Numbered from the stretch's first letter, positions 1 to 8,829 are shown. The stretch: 64,000 nt of DNA from an uncultured beta proteobacterium (GCA_902826155.1 CADEDU010000002.1:1-64000); one strand, 5' to 3'. Translations and numbers: made by a program. The notes: generated from the letters alone by a model not told the origin.

Positions 1-333
1 ACCACAGGAAAACACGCTGAACTCGCCGGCCGACCAGTCGGTGATCATCGCCACGAGCGCGGGCTCATCCAAATACTCCACGCCGCTGGCGAGCACCCCT
101 ACGCCGACCGTGCCGACCCAACTCTGGATCCCCGTGCCCTGCTTGAGCCGATCGAGGATCGCGCCCGCGTGCGGGGCCAGAGGCTCGGAAAAGTAGGCGA
201 ACCCCAGTCCGTGTCCGGGTGGACCGGCCTGCGTCGATGCCGCAGCGCCGAGCTGTTCGATCACGCTGCTCAGCACCGCCTGCCAGTCCGCCCCGTGGGC
301 ATGGGCCGACCGATACGTCGTGGGAGCCGTCAT
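1..333 (-). CDS. FIST-domain small-ligand sensor protein, N-terminal part (cut by window edge)
   Basis: The minus-strand frame opens with ATG at 333 and is still open at base 1, so only the first 111 codons are present. The product begins MTAPTTYRSAHAHGADW and contains GLGFAYFSEPLAPHAG, then GIQSWVGTVGVGVLASG and a DEPALVAMITDWSAG stretch. These are the recurring elements of FIST N-terminal domains, which bind small ligands in signalling proteins. The start codon overlaps the phaM stop by one base (TGATG), so translation is probably coupled to phaM. No secretion signal is visible, which fits a cytoplasmic sensor. The ligand cannot be inferred. The family call rests on motif resemblance only and the C-terminal FIST_C half lies outside the window. 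Confidence 0.7.
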   Translation of the reverse strand, partial: MTAPTTYRSAHAHGADWQAVLSSVIEQLGAAASTQAGPPGHGLGFAYFSEPLAPHAGAILDRLKQGTGIQSWVGTVGVGVLASGVEYLDEPALVAMITDWSAGEFSVFSCG

Positions 334-704
334 CACTTGGGTGCAGCGCGAGCCCGTCGACGCTTGGCGGGCGGCGGCGCGCTCGCTGCCGCCTGCATCG
401 GTTGCTGCATGGCCTGGAACGCGCCCAAAGTGGCCTTCTGCGCTTCGAGTCCATGGATCGTGGTCCGCACCATCTCGATGTTGAGCGAGAGCCAGCTCTC
501 CACCGACTTGAGGTCTTGAATGCGCTTGTCGATCTCGGCGATGTCGAACGTGGGCATCACCATGCCCGGGATCGGTCCCAGCCCGGGCATCGACGGCATC
601 GTCCCCGGCGCCATTCCCGGCACACTGCCTTGAGTACCAAGCGGCAAGCCGAAGGCACCCCAGAATTTCTTGACCGCATCGAAGGGATCGACCGGATCGC
701 TCAT
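333..704 (-). CDS. phaM: PhaM-type polyhydroxyalkanoate granule regulatory protein
   Basis: This 123-residue protein starts MSDPVDPFDAVKKFWGAFG, as PhaM proteins do. A Gly/Pro/Met-rich linker follows at about residues 25-50, then a helical segment (IDKRIQDLKSVESWLSLNIEMV, about 57-78), and it ends in an Ala/Pro/Lys/Arg-rich tail (AKRRRARAAPK). In Ralstonia, PhaM binds PHA synthase and DNA, activates the synthase and tethers granules to the nucleoid; the basic tail resembles a histone H1 tail and would serve DNA binding. The stop codon overlaps the FIST gene start by one base, so the two form a transcriptional unit. The assignment is from motif order, length and tail composition. Confidence 0.8.
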   Translation of the reverse strand: MSDPVDPFDAVKKFWGAFGLPLGTQGSVPGMAPGTMPSMPGLGPIPGMVMPTFDIAEIDKRIQDLKSVESWLSLNIEMVRTTIHGLEAQKATLGAFQAMQQPMQAAASAPPPAKRRRARAAPK

Positions 705-830
705 GGCAAGGTCGTCATCGGGAGGATGGCGAGCAGTTTAGCAGGGGCACCGCGGCGCTTTCGGTGCGCGCCTTCGCGCTGACGCCTCACGCAGGGAGCG
801 TCCGCGATCCCCTCCCGGCAGAGCGGGGGT

Positions 831-1475
831 CTAGCGCAGCATGTCGTGCGTGATCGCGAGCCGGGTCAGATCGGCGTTCGTGCGTGAGCTGGTTTTCTCC
901 AGGACTCGCGCGCGATAGGTGGCCACGGTCTTGACGCTCAACTGCAGATCGGCACCGATGGCGGTAAGGCTCTGGCCGCGCGCGATCCGCAGGAATACGT
1001 CGAGCTCGCGTGCGGTGAGGTGGTCATGGGGCGCCGCGGAGCGCGGGTCGGCCACTGCCTGGGCGAGAATTTCGGCAAGCGCCGCGCTGAGATACTTGCG
1101 CCCCGCCGCGACGTGGTGGATGGCCTCCGGCAGACGCGCCGAAGCGCCGCTCTTGCACAGATAGCCATCGGCACCTTGGCGCAAGGTACGCACGCCCGAC
1201 TGCTTCTCGCCATGCGTGGAGAACACCAGGATCCGCATCGCGGGCCAGCGCTTCTTCAGTTCGGCGACGAATTCCAGGCCGTTGCGATCGGGGAGTTCGG
1301 TCTCCAGCACGATCACATCGGCTTCGATCGTCGCCAGCAGACTCTCGCACTGCGCGGCGGTCGCCGCCTCGCCTACGAGCGCGATATCGTCGCAGCGCGA
1401 CACGAGCGCACGCATGCCGTCGCGCGTGATCTCATGCGCATCGAGCAGCACGACTCGAATCGGTCGGAGGTTCAT
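831..1475 (-). CDS. Atypical NarL/FixJ-type response regulator with Glu at the phosphoacceptor site
   Basis: This 214-residue protein has a receiver domain (about 5-120) and a LuxR-type helix-turn-helix (about 150-210, LTARELDVFLRIARGQ...LSVKTVATYRARVLEK). The receiver is degenerate. The usual phosphoacceptor Asp is Glu58 (VIVLETELPDRNG, codon GAG), and the acidic pair is D12-A13 instead of Asp-Asp. The conserved Ser86 and Lys108 (YLCKSG) remain. Glu at this position can mimic phosphorylation, so the protein may be constitutively active or regulated without phosphate. It lies 178 bases downstream of a canonical regulator and its kinase, but with its own FNR-like promoter, so it may be expressed separately. 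A LuxR-type DNA-binding role is secure; the target genes are unknown. Confidence 0.85.
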   Translation of the reverse strand: MNLRPIRVVLLDAHEITRDGMRALVSRCDDIALVGEAATAAQCESLLATIEADVIVLETELPDRNGLEFVAELKKRWPAMRILVFSTHGEKQSGVRTLRQGADGYLCKSGASARLPEAIHHVAAGRKYLSAALAEILAQAVADPRSAAPHDHLTARELDVFLRIARGQSLTAIGADLQLSVKTVATYRARVLEKTSSRTNADLTRLAITHDMLR

Positions 1476-1628
1476 TCGGTGCCCTGCGGTTCAGCTCGCG
1501 GTTCAACCCGTTCAACACAGGCACGAATGCTAGGAACGACACCGCCGCCCCGAAATTGGGCACTCCCCGGGTCTGGTAGGGGAGACCCCTAGAAACGATC
1601 AGAAATATTCAGGGTTCCGGCCATACGC

Positions 1629-1642
1629 TTGACCACGGTCAA
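1629..1642 (-). promoter_or_regulatory. FNR/CRP-family box (TTGAC-N4-GTCAA) upstream of the atypical regulator
   Basis: A perfect dyad TTGACCACGGTCAA matches the FNR/ANR/DNR-type consensus TTGAY-N4-RTCAA. On the minus strand an AT-rich hexamer candidate (AATATT) lies at about 1603-1608, roughly 30 bases from the box centre. That is the spacing of a class II activated promoter (box at -41.5), so transcription would start near 1594 and run into the gene starting at 1475. A 6-bp hairpin (arms 1569-1574 and 1583-1588) falls just after the predicted start. The site begins 13 bases past the end of the preceding regulator gene. An FNR-like factor responding to oxygen or nitric oxide is inferred. Confidence 0.45.
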
Positions 1643-1653
1643 GTCCGCGCGGC

Positions 1654-2316
1654 TCACGAACCGGCGCTCACCAGGCCAATGCGAATCGCGTATCGCACCA
1701 GTCCGGCCACGTCGCGGATCGCCAGGCGCTCCATGATCTGCGCGCGATGCGCCTCGACGGTCTTCACGCTCAACCCCAGATCGTGGGCGATCTCCTTGGT
1801 GGCGTTGCCTTCTGCGATGAGCTTGAGGATCTGCAATTGCCGCGCGGTGAGCGGATTGGTCTCGGGCGAGGCGCTCGAACGCCGCTGGATCGCACCGTCG
1901 ACCAGGTGGCGCGAGATCGCCGGACTCACGTAGGTCTCGCCGCGCATCACCGCCGCCAGCGCGACGGCCAACTCCTGCGTGGCGGCATCCTTCACCAGAT
2001 AGCCCACCGCGCCGGCGCGCATCGCTTCGAGTACGTAATCGGCCTCGGAAAACATCGACAACATCAGCACGCGCACGTCGGCGATCTCCCGGCGCAGATG
2101 CCGCACCGCTTCCAGTCCGCTCATGCGCTTCATCGAGATGTCCATGATCACGATGTCCGGTCGCAGCGCTCGCACGACATCGAGTGCCGCCTGCCCGTCA
2201 TCGGCCTCGCCGACGACTTCGGTGCCGGGAATATCGCGGAGCAGCGCCTTGATGCCGGCACGAAACAGGCCGTGATCATCGACCAGCACGACCCGGATAT
2301 TCGCCGGCGCGTTCAT
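1654..2316 (-). CDS. NarL/FixJ-family response regulator (canonical)
   Basis: This 220-residue regulator has an intact receiver: acidic pair D13-D14 (LVDDHGLFRAG), phosphoacceptor D59 (IVIMDISMKRMSG) and conserved Lys in GYLVKDA. A C-terminal LuxR helix-turn-helix follows (LTARQLQILKLIAEGNATKEIAHDL, then LSVKTVEAHRAQIMERL). Its ATG overlaps the stop codon of the upstream kinase gene by four bases (ATGA), so the two are co-translated and almost certainly a cognate pair. Phosphotransfer from the kinase His to D59 would promote dimerisation and DNA binding. Target genes are not evident in the window. Confidence 0.92.
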   Translation of the reverse strand: MNAPANIRVVLVDDHGLFRAGIKALLRDIPGTEVVGEADDGQAALDVVRALRPDIVIMDISMKRMSGLEAVRHLRREIADVRVLMLSMFSEADYVLEAMRAGAVGYLVKDAATQELAVALAAVMRGETYVSPAISRHLVDGAIQRRSSASPETNPLTARQLQILKLIAEGNATKEIAHDLGLSVKTVEAHRAQIMERLAIRDVAGLVRYAIRIGLVSAGS

Positions 2317-5213
2317 GCGCTCAGCTCGACGGCGTTGGGCGCATCAAGCGGGAATCGCGCCACCACGCGCGTGCCCTCGCCGGGCGCCGAATCGATGCTG
2401 ACGCTGGCGCCCACCAGCTGCGCGCGCTCGCGGATGCCGACGATGCCGATGCTGCCGCGGCGCGCCGCGGCGAGCACCTGACCGACCACGAATCCGGCGC
2501 CGTCATCGGACACCACCAGCTCCAGCGATTCGGCCTCGCGTCGCAGGCTGATGCGCAGATGTGCCGCCGCCGCATGGCGCACGGTGTTGGTGATCGCCTC
2601 CTGAGCGATGCGATAGCAGACCGTCTCGATCTGCGCATCCACGCGCCCGATCGCCGCATCGGCGATGAACGCCAGTTCGAGTCCGGCCGAGCGCGCCACT
2701 CGCTCGGCCATCGAGCGCAGCGCCGGCACCAGCCCCAGATCGTCGAGCTGCGGCGGGCGCAGCGCGACCTGCATCGCGCGCACCTGCCCGATCGCCAGAT
2801 CGGTGGTGACGAGCGCGTCCTCGATCGACGTGTCGATGCCGCCCGCGCCCGATCGCTCCAGCCGATGCAGCGTCAGCTTCACCGCGTTGAGCGTCTGGCC
2901 GAGTTCGTCGTGCAGCTCCTGGGCGATGGCGCGGCGCTCGGTCTCCTGCGCCTCGATCAGCCGGCCTGAGAGCAGCTTGAGATTGCGATTGGCCAGTTCC
3001 AGCTCGTCGCGTGCCTTGGCCCGATCGGATTCGATCGCCCCTCGCTCCAGGGCATAGGAGACGCCGACGGCAAACTTCTCGAGCAAGCCGACCCGTTCCT
3101 CATCGAAGTAGCCCACGGAGTCGGCAAACACGGCGATGCCACCTACGACGCGGCCATGCACGCGAAACGGAAACCCCGCTGCCGATCGATAGCGCAGCTT
3201 CAACCAGTGCGACAGGAACGCCCGCGGCGCCGGATACTTGGTGAGGTCATTGTTGACGACGCGCTCGCCGCCCAGAACCGTATCGGCCGTCTTGTCGACC
3301 GGCACGCCACCAGCAAACGGGTGCGCCTCGGCGGCCGGTCCCGCGCGACTGAACATCGCGACCTCGCGCAACTCGCCGCCGGCCGGATCGACCAGACCAG
3401 ACCAGGCGCAGACCAGCTTGCCCCGCTCCACCGCGATGCGCGAGACGTTGCGGATCAACGTGGCCGAATCGGTTGCCCGTGCAATGGCCTCACCGACTTC
3501 GCTCAGCGCCGCGTACAGATCACTGACCGCCGCGACACGGCGCATCGCACGATTGCGACCGCGTAGTGAGTAGAGCAACGGCACCACGACCAGCAACGCG
3601 ATCAAGGGCACACCGATCAGCAGCAACCTGTCCCACGGAATCTTCGGCTCGAAGCGCAGCGCCAGCCATTTCTGGCGGATCTGCGCGTGGTCGGCCTCGG
3701 TGATCGAACCCATGGCCTTGCGCAGGATCTCGGTCAGCTCGGGCAACTCGGCGCGCACCGCGAAGTAGATCTCGCTGTCGGCGCCGGGCACGGTGTTGGT
3801 GATCATCAACGGGCTCGAGGGCTTGGCCTGCAACAGCAGCATGACCACATCGAGATTGCCGATGGCAGCGTCGGCCCGTCCATCGGCCACTGCATCGAGC
3901 GCACTCTCCTGCGACGGCGTCTCGACCAGCTCGATTGTCGGAAACAGGCTCGCGATGGTCGGCACCAGGAAGTGCCGCTGCAGGATCGCCAGTCGCCGTC
4001 CGCTCAGGTCGGCCAGCGCGCCGGGCCCGGCCTCTCCGCGCCTGGCGACGATCGCGGTTGGTGCCCTGAGATACGGGCCGACGAAATTCAGATACTGACG
4101 GCGCACCGAGTTGGGCGCCGAGGCCACCAGCAGGTGCGCCTTGCCCGTGCGCGTTGCGACCAGCGCCTCGCTCCAGCTCGAAGCCAACTCGTCACGGACC
4201 CGCAGGCCGGTGCGGCTCTGGACCAGCCGCAGATAATCGGCGGCCAGTCCGACCATCGCACCGCCCTCGCCTTGCATGCTGATCGGTGCAAAGGCCTTGT
4301 CGTACGCTACCGTCAGTTCGCCATGTCTGGTGATCCAGTCGCGCTCCGCGGCGGTCAGCTCGATCGGCGCCGGTCGCTCACGCAGCATTACCAGCGCGGG
4401 CAGCCACTGGCGACGGACGGCCTGGTCTTCCTCGGGAGAAATGCTCGCGATCGCCTTGTCGAGAATCGACAGCAGCAGCGGCTGATCGGCACGGACGGCC
4501 AGACTCGCGCCGATCGGTTCGCTCTGCAGTCGCTCGCGAATCTCGAGATTGGTGAGCCGCAACTTCTCGACCTGATACGACACCCGCGCCTGGATTCCGA
4601 TGTACGCATCCGCGCTGCCGCCCGACACCGCCGCGAGCGCCTCGGCGATCGACGAACTCGTGACCACGCGAGCCGACGGATAGCGCGTGGCGATGAAACC
4701 GCGCTGCGGCGAGTCTTCCTCGATCGCGATGGTGCGCCCGCCGAGAGCGCCGCCCGGATCTAACTGTGCATCCTGACGGGCGACCAGCACGGTTTTGAAA
4801 TGCGCGACCGCGCGGGTGAATTTCGTCAAGCGTGCGATTGCTTCAGTCGGCGGCACCGGAACGGAAATCTCGACCTCGCGCCGGGCCAGCCGATCCTCGA
4901 TCTGGGCCAAGCTCGTCGCGACCTGCGGTTCGAAACGCAGACCGGTGCGCAGCGCGACCAGATCGAGCACCGCACCCACCACGCCGTCGATGTCGCCGGC
5001 GAGCGCCATCGAGTACATCGGCGGATCTTCGCGCAGACCGGCCACCCGTACCGTTGGGTTCGCCTGGATCCATGCACGCTCGATGGCGCTGAGCGAATCG
5101 AGCAGCCCGGAATCCGTGCGCTGCGCAGCCGCGCTCTGCGCGTGCACGATGGGAGGCGCGAGGAGCATCAGCAAGACGGCGATCCAGCGACAGCGGTGCA
5201 GCAGCGCGCTCAC
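2313..5213 (-). CDS. Sensor histidine kinase with two periplasmic solute-binding domains, GAF and HisKA_3
   Basis: The 966-residue protein starts at GTG (5213) with a signal-like N-terminus (LLMLLAPPIVHAQS). Two SBP_bac_3-type Venus-flytrap domains follow in tandem at about 50-275 and 280-520, a layout known from BvgS/EvgS-type sensors. Next come a membrane segment (LLLIGVPLIALLVVVPLLY, about 530-550), a GAF domain (about 560-715) and a HisKA_3 dimerisation domain with phosphoacceptor His768 in AIAQELHDELGQTL. The ATPase domain carries an N-box (EAITNTVRHA, Asn about 876), DDGAGF and the G2 region GSIGIVGIRERA. Unlike BvgS there is no receiver or Hpt module. It should sense a small periplasmic solute, perhaps an amino or organic acid, and signals to the regulator that its stop codon overlaps. 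Confidence 0.9.
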   Translation of the reverse strand: MSALLHRCRWIAVLLMLLAPPIVHAQSAAAQRTDSGLLDSLSAIERAWIQANPTVRVAGLREDPPMYSMALAGDIDGVVGAVLDLVALRTGLRFEPQVATSLAQIEDRLARREVEISVPVPPTEAIARLTKFTRAVAHFKTVLVARQDAQLDPGGALGGRTIAIEEDSPQRGFIATRYPSARVVTSSSIAEALAAVSGGSADAYIGIQARVSYQVEKLRLTNLEIRERLQSEPIGASLAVRADQPLLLSILDKAIASISPEEDQAVRRQWLPALVMLRERPAPIELTAAERDWITRHGELTVAYDKAFAPISMQGEGGAMVGLAADYLRLVQSRTGLRVRDELASSWSEALVATRTGKAHLLVASAPNSVRRQYLNFVGPYLRAPTAIVARRGEAGPGALADLSGRRLAILQRHFLVPTIASLFPTIELVETPSQESALDAVADGRADAAIGNLDVVMLLLQAKPSSPLMITNTVPGADSEIYFAVRAELPELTEILRKAMGSITEADHAQIRQKWLALRFEPKIPWDRLLLIGVPLIALLVVVPLLYSLRGRNRAMRRVAAVSDLYAALSEVGEAIARATDSATLIRNVSRIAVERGKLVCAWSGLVDPAGGELREVAMFSRAGPAAEAHPFAGGVPVDKTADTVLGGERVVNNDLTKYPAPRAFLSHWLKLRYRSAAGFPFRVHGRVVGGIAVFADSVGYFDEERVGLLEKFAVGVSYALERGAIESDRAKARDELELANRNLKLLSGRLIEAQETERRAIAQELHDELGQTLNAVKLTLHRLERSGAGGIDTSIEDALVTTDLAIGQVRAMQVALRPPQLDDLGLVPALRSMAERVARSAGLELAFIADAAIGRVDAQIETVCYRIAQEAITNTVRHAAAAHLRISLRREAESLELVVSDDGAGFVVGQVLAAARRGSIGIVGIRERAQLVGASVSIDSAPGEGTRVVARFPLDAPNAVELSA

Positions 5214-5303
5214 GCGTTCGCTCCGGGTCGTGAAACGGAAGCGCCGAGCATAACTCTGCGGCGCGCCGTCAGTGCGCGCGGTTCGCCGCGGCGTCGAAGG
5301 GGT

Positions 5304-6662
5304 TCAGAGCGGCAGCGTGCCGCAATCGCCGTGTGATTCGAGCGAGGCCACCCACTCACGCAACGCTTCGCAGCGCGCGCGATCGAGCACGCGGGCGGCG
5401 TTGGACATGAACTTCGCCTCGAGCGCGTGCGCCGGCGCCGGACGCTCCGGGCTGCCGAGAACGTCGGCAACGTTCGCGCGCAGCACCCGTCCATCGCGCA
5501 AAGTCGCACTCAACGCTGCGGGGAAGCGCGCGGGAAAGCCGCTGTCGGTCTGGCCCACCCACGACATGCTCGCCGCCAACGCGATCACGTCCCGATCGGG
5601 CGGCTGCGCGAATGTGTCGACCGACAGTGGCCCACGAGCCAGCCGCCACGCCAGGCAGTACGGCAGGCTGAACTTCGCGTCGTAACCCGAACGCGGCGCA
5701 ACTTTCTGCGGCCAGGGATCGGCGATCAGCATCGCTTCCTCGACCGGACCGCGGCATTCGAGTGCGCCCAGATTCTGCGCCGTGAGCCCCTGCTCGATCA
5801 GCGTCTCCAGACATTCCAGGAACGGATGGTTGTAGTGGCAGCACGCGTAGAGCTTGAGCGAAGCCTGCGGCAGCAGCCACTGCGTGCCAAGCGTTTCGAG
5901 CTGCCGGCCGAACGCATCCGCGAACGATGCATCGGCGGCGTACGCGGCGTAGAAGCCGAAGCGGCCTTCGAACACTGTCTCGGGTCCAGTCATCCCGCCA
6001 GCGGCGAGCAGCTGCGCACACAAGCCGCCGTGCGCGGCCCAGCCGGGATGCAACGACTTCACCGTCGCGCCGTTCGACAGGTATTCGAAGATGCCGCCGC
6101 CCTGACTGCCCGCGATGCCGATCGCCGCGACCGTACGCTCGATGTCGGCACGCGCGAGCATCGAAGCAGTCAGCGCGCCGATGAATGGGCCGCCCACCGC
6201 GGTGATCTGAAACCCGCGCCGCTGCAGTACACCGGGCGCCGCCAGGCCCATGCGCGCGAACACTTCCCACCCGGCCACGACTGCGCGGATGAGATCTTTG
6301 CCGCTGGCATGTGCGCGCTCGGCCGAGGCCAAGGCGCTGGTCACGACCACGCTCGAACCGTGCACGATTGAGGCGCGATGGGTGTCATCGAACTCGAGCG
6401 AGTGCACCAGCGTGCCGTTGACGAGCGCGGCCGATGCAGCGGGCAGTCGCGCCCCGAAGCCCCATGCGTTCGCCTCCAGCCCGGCACCGAGCTGTCGCGC
6501 GGCTTCGAACACGCCGCGCGCTTCGGGCAGCGATGCGGCGGCCAGGCCCACGCCCAAAGCATCGAGGATGCGCGCCTTGGCACAGGCGATGACGTCGGCG
6601 GGGATTTCTTCGAAGCGCAGGCCGTGCGCGAAGCCGGCAATGCGACGGGAGAGTGAGGCCAT
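5304..6662 (-). CDS. MmgE/PrpD family protein (2-methylcitrate dehydratase-like)
   Basis: The 452-residue product shows the MmgE/PrpD signatures: an N-terminal ARILDALGVGLAAASL element, NGTLVHSLEFDDTH, and AVVAGWEVFARMG followed by a GGPFIGALTASML stretch. Family members include 2-methylcitrate dehydratase, iminodisuccinate epimerase and cis-aconitate decarboxylase, so a lyase or isomerase acting on a carboxylated substrate is expected. The propionate pathway partners prpB and prpC are absent, which argues against a PrpD role. It is the last gene of a three-gene operon with a flavoprotein and an isochorismatase-type hydrolase; the gap to the flavoprotein gene is 41 bases. No strong ribosome binding site precedes the ATG at 6662. 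The substrate is unknown. Confidence 0.85.
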   Translation of the reverse strand: MASLSRRIAGFAHGLRFEEIPADVIACAKARILDALGVGLAAASLPEARGVFEAARQLGAGLEANAWGFGARLPAASAALVNGTLVHSLEFDDTHRASIVHGSSVVVTSALASAERAHASGKDLIRAVVAGWEVFARMGLAAPGVLQRRGFQITAVGGPFIGALTASMLARADIERTVAAIGIAGSQGGGIFEYLSNGATVKSLHPGWAAHGGLCAQLLAAGGMTGPETVFEGRFGFYAAYAADASFADAFGRQLETLGTQWLLPQASLKLYACCHYNHPFLECLETLIEQGLTAQNLGALECRGPVEEAMLIADPWPQKVAPRSGYDAKFSLPYCLAWRLARGPLSVDTFAQPPDRDVIALAASMSWVGQTDSGFPARFPAALSATLRDGRVLRANVADVLGSPERPAPAHALEAKFMSNAARVLDRARCEALREWVASLESHGDCGTLPL

Positions 6663-6704
6663 GGCGCTGCAGCCGCCGGTGATCCGCTCGCCGTGCGTCC
6701 GGCG

Positions 6705-8078
6705 CTAGCCGCGCAGCTCTGCCGCCGCGGTCCGGCCCGCGATACGACCGAGCCCGACGGCAGTCAACAGCCCGGCGCCGGACGCGTAGCCGCGCGCGCC
6801 AGACTTGCCGCAGATCCCGGCCGCCGCGCCACCACCGGCGAACAGATGCGCGATCACGCTGCCGTCGCGGCGCAGCACACGCGCCTGCTTGTCGATCAGC
6901 AACCCGCCCTGGGTGTGGAACAGCCCCGGCACCACGCGACAGCCGTACAAGGGCGGGACCAATGGCGCAATACCGAAGTCCTTGCGCGCGAACGCATCGG
7001 CGGCGGTGCCTCGCGCCGCGGCGTTGTAGGCTTCGATCGTGCGTTCGAGCACGCTTGCGTCGAGCCCGAGCTGCGGGGCCAATTCGCGCGCGCTGCTCGC
7101 CGTCTTGAATCCACCGAGCGCCATCTGCTCGCGAAAATCGATCTCGCCCATGGTGATGTCGCAGATGCGCTGATCGAAGATCGTGTACACGTCGCACGCC
7201 TGGGCGAGCACGTCGCGCGCGTAGCCGGAGTAGCCGGTGTCTTCATGGCCGAAGCGCTCGGCGCGCGCATTGACGAGGATGCCGCCCTTCTCGACAGTAG
7301 TCCACGAAACCAGCGATCCGTGCGGATAGGCGACGGCCGCATAGCCCTGGTAGGCCGCCATGTTGCCCAGGCCCGCACCCAGTTTCTCACCCCACAGCAC
7401 CGCCTCGCCTTCGCTGCCGCGACTGCCGAAATACTCCGCGCCGGCAATCTCCGGGCAATGGCGCTGCACCAGATCGCGGTTGCCGGCGTAGCCGTTGGTG
7501 GCGAGCACGAGCTTGCGCGCGCGGATCGAATACGAGGTCACGCCCTGCCCTTCGACGCGCGCACCGATGAGCTCACCGCGCGAGTCGGCGAGCAGTTCGC
7601 GCACCGGATTGCCTACCGCGATCGGCACGCCGCGCGACTCCACCGCGCGCACCAGATCGTCGAACAGGTCGGCGCCACGGCGCGAGTCGGGCGCGTGCAG
7701 GCGCGGCACCGAGTGACCGATGTGCTTGTACTCGTGGATCAGGCGCATGCGCGCACCGACCTTCTGCATCAACCACTCGATCAGATCGGCCGACTCGTAC
7801 GCGAGCACCTGCGTGATCTCGGGCACATCGTGCGGACCCGCGGTACGCAGCAGGTCCTCGATCATGCGCTCGGGCGAGTCGTCGATGCCGCGCTCGCGCT
7901 GGTAGCGCGTGCCCGCGCCGGGGAGCGAACCGGTCGAAAGCGCGGTGTTGCCGCCGGCGCGATCGAGTTTCTCGACGACCATCACGCTCGCGCCGCCGTC
8001 GTGCGCCGCCACTGCCGCAGCGAGCCCACAACCGCCGGCGCCGATCACCAGTACATCGGTTTCCACGTCGAAGTTCAT
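6705..8078 (-). CDS. FAD-dependent oxidoreductase of the fumarate reductase/flavocytochrome type
   Basis: The 457-residue protein opens with a Rossmann dinucleotide motif VLVIGAGGCGLAAAVAA, then EKLDRAGGNTALSTGS, the FAD-binding pattern of the FAD_binding_2 family (fumarate reductase, 3-ketosteroid dehydrogenase, urocanate reductase, tricarballylate dehydrogenase). The C-terminus has LFAGGGAAAGICG and GYASGAGLLTAVGLGRIAG, the second FAD-binding element. There is no signal peptide or haem site, so it is probably a cytoplasmic dehydrogenase or reductase acting on a carbon-carbon bond next to a carboxyl or carbonyl group. It sits between the isochorismatase gene (15-base gap) and the MmgE/PrpD gene. 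The exact substrate is not determinable. Confidence 0.85.
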   Translation of the reverse strand: MNFDVETDVLVIGAGGCGLAAAVAAHDGGASVMVVEKLDRAGGNTALSTGSLPGAGTRYQRERGIDDSPERMIEDLLRTAGPHDVPEITQVLAYESADLIEWLMQKVGARMRLIHEYKHIGHSVPRLHAPDSRRGADLFDDLVRAVESRGVPIAVGNPVRELLADSRGELIGARVEGQGVTSYSIRARKLVLATNGYAGNRDLVQRHCPEIAGAEYFGSRGSEGEAVLWGEKLGAGLGNMAAYQGYAAVAYPHGSLVSWTTVEKGGILVNARAERFGHEDTGYSGYARDVLAQACDVYTIFDQRICDITMGEIDFREQMALGGFKTASSARELAPQLGLDASVLERTIEAYNAAARGTAADAFARKDFGIAPLVPPLYGCRVVPGLFHTQGGLLIDKQARVLRRDGSVIAHLFAGGGAAAGICGKSGARGYASGAGLLTAVGLGRIAGRTAAAELRG

Positions 8079-8093
8079 CGCAAACCCTGTCCG

Positions 8094-8783
8094 CTATGCC
8101 GCCTGCTTGAGCGCACTCAGCTTGCCGATCAGTTCGTCGGAGGACACCACGTCGGCGTACTTGGCCGCCATGTCGAACAGATTCACCGCGTGCGAGGTCG
8201 GGCTGCGGTCGTAGACGCAGTCGTGCGGCACGGTGATCTTGAAGTTGTAGGCGAAGCCGTCGACGGCCGTGCCGCGCACGCAGCCGCTGGTGGTGCAACC
8301 GGTGAGCACCAGCGTGTCGGCGCCCAGATCGATCAGATGGCTCACCAGCGCGGTGGCGAAGAACGCGCTCGGATGCTTCTTCGGGATGACGAGTTCATTG
8401 GGCTGCGGCGCGATCTCGGCGACGAACTCGTAGCCCTTCTGCGAGATGTTCATGATCGCCGGCACCTTCTCGGCCAGGCGCCCCGCGTCGTGCTGCTTGT
8501 CTTTCGGTGCCACGCACGGATAGATCACCGGCCACTTGCGCTGCCTGAACAATCGCAGCAACGGGACGATGCGCTCGACTGCGTTCCAGCCCATGTCGCC
8601 GCACGCGGTCGGGAAATCCTTGATCGCCTCCCAGAACGGCTTGGACGTAAGACCCACGGTACGGTACTGCACATCGATGATCAACAACGCCGGCCGCGAG
8701 CCCAACCCCTGCGGGCGCCCGAAACCGGAGGCTTCGTAACGCTTCTGCTCGTCTTCGGAAATGACGTGATCCCAGGGTTTCAT
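8094..8783 (-). CDS. Isochorismatase-family cysteine hydrolase
   Basis: The catalytic triad of the family is visible: Asp in ALLIIDVQ, Lys in VIPKKHPSAFF and Cys in LTGCTTSGCVRGT. The loop sequence is closest to N-carbamoylsarcosine amidohydrolase and other amidohydrolases of this family, suggesting cleavage of an amide or carbamoyl group. I place the start at ATG 8783 (MKPWDHVISEDEQ, 229 residues), which has an AAAGGA ribosome binding site eight bases upstream. A longer frame reading to 8858 would run over a clear sigma-70-like promoter and is rejected. It is the first gene of an operon with the flavoprotein and the MmgE/PrpD protein, and is divergent from the CobW-hydantoinase pair. Confidence 0.88.
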   Translation of the reverse strand: MKPWDHVISEDEQKRYEASGFGRPQGLGSRPALLIIDVQYRTVGLTSKPFWEAIKDFPTACGDMGWNAVERIVPLLRLFRQRKWPVIYPCVAPKDKQHDAGRLAEKVPAIMNISQKGYEFVAEIAPQPNELVIPKKHPSAFFATALVSHLIDLGADTLVLTGCTTSGCVRGTAVDGFAYNFKITVPHDCVYDRSPTSHAVNLFDMAAKYADVVSSDELIGKLSALKQAA

Positions 8784-8829
8784 CAGCGATCCTTTCGCCT
8801 GCTGCAGCGATTGCTGCGTCACGCCGGCC

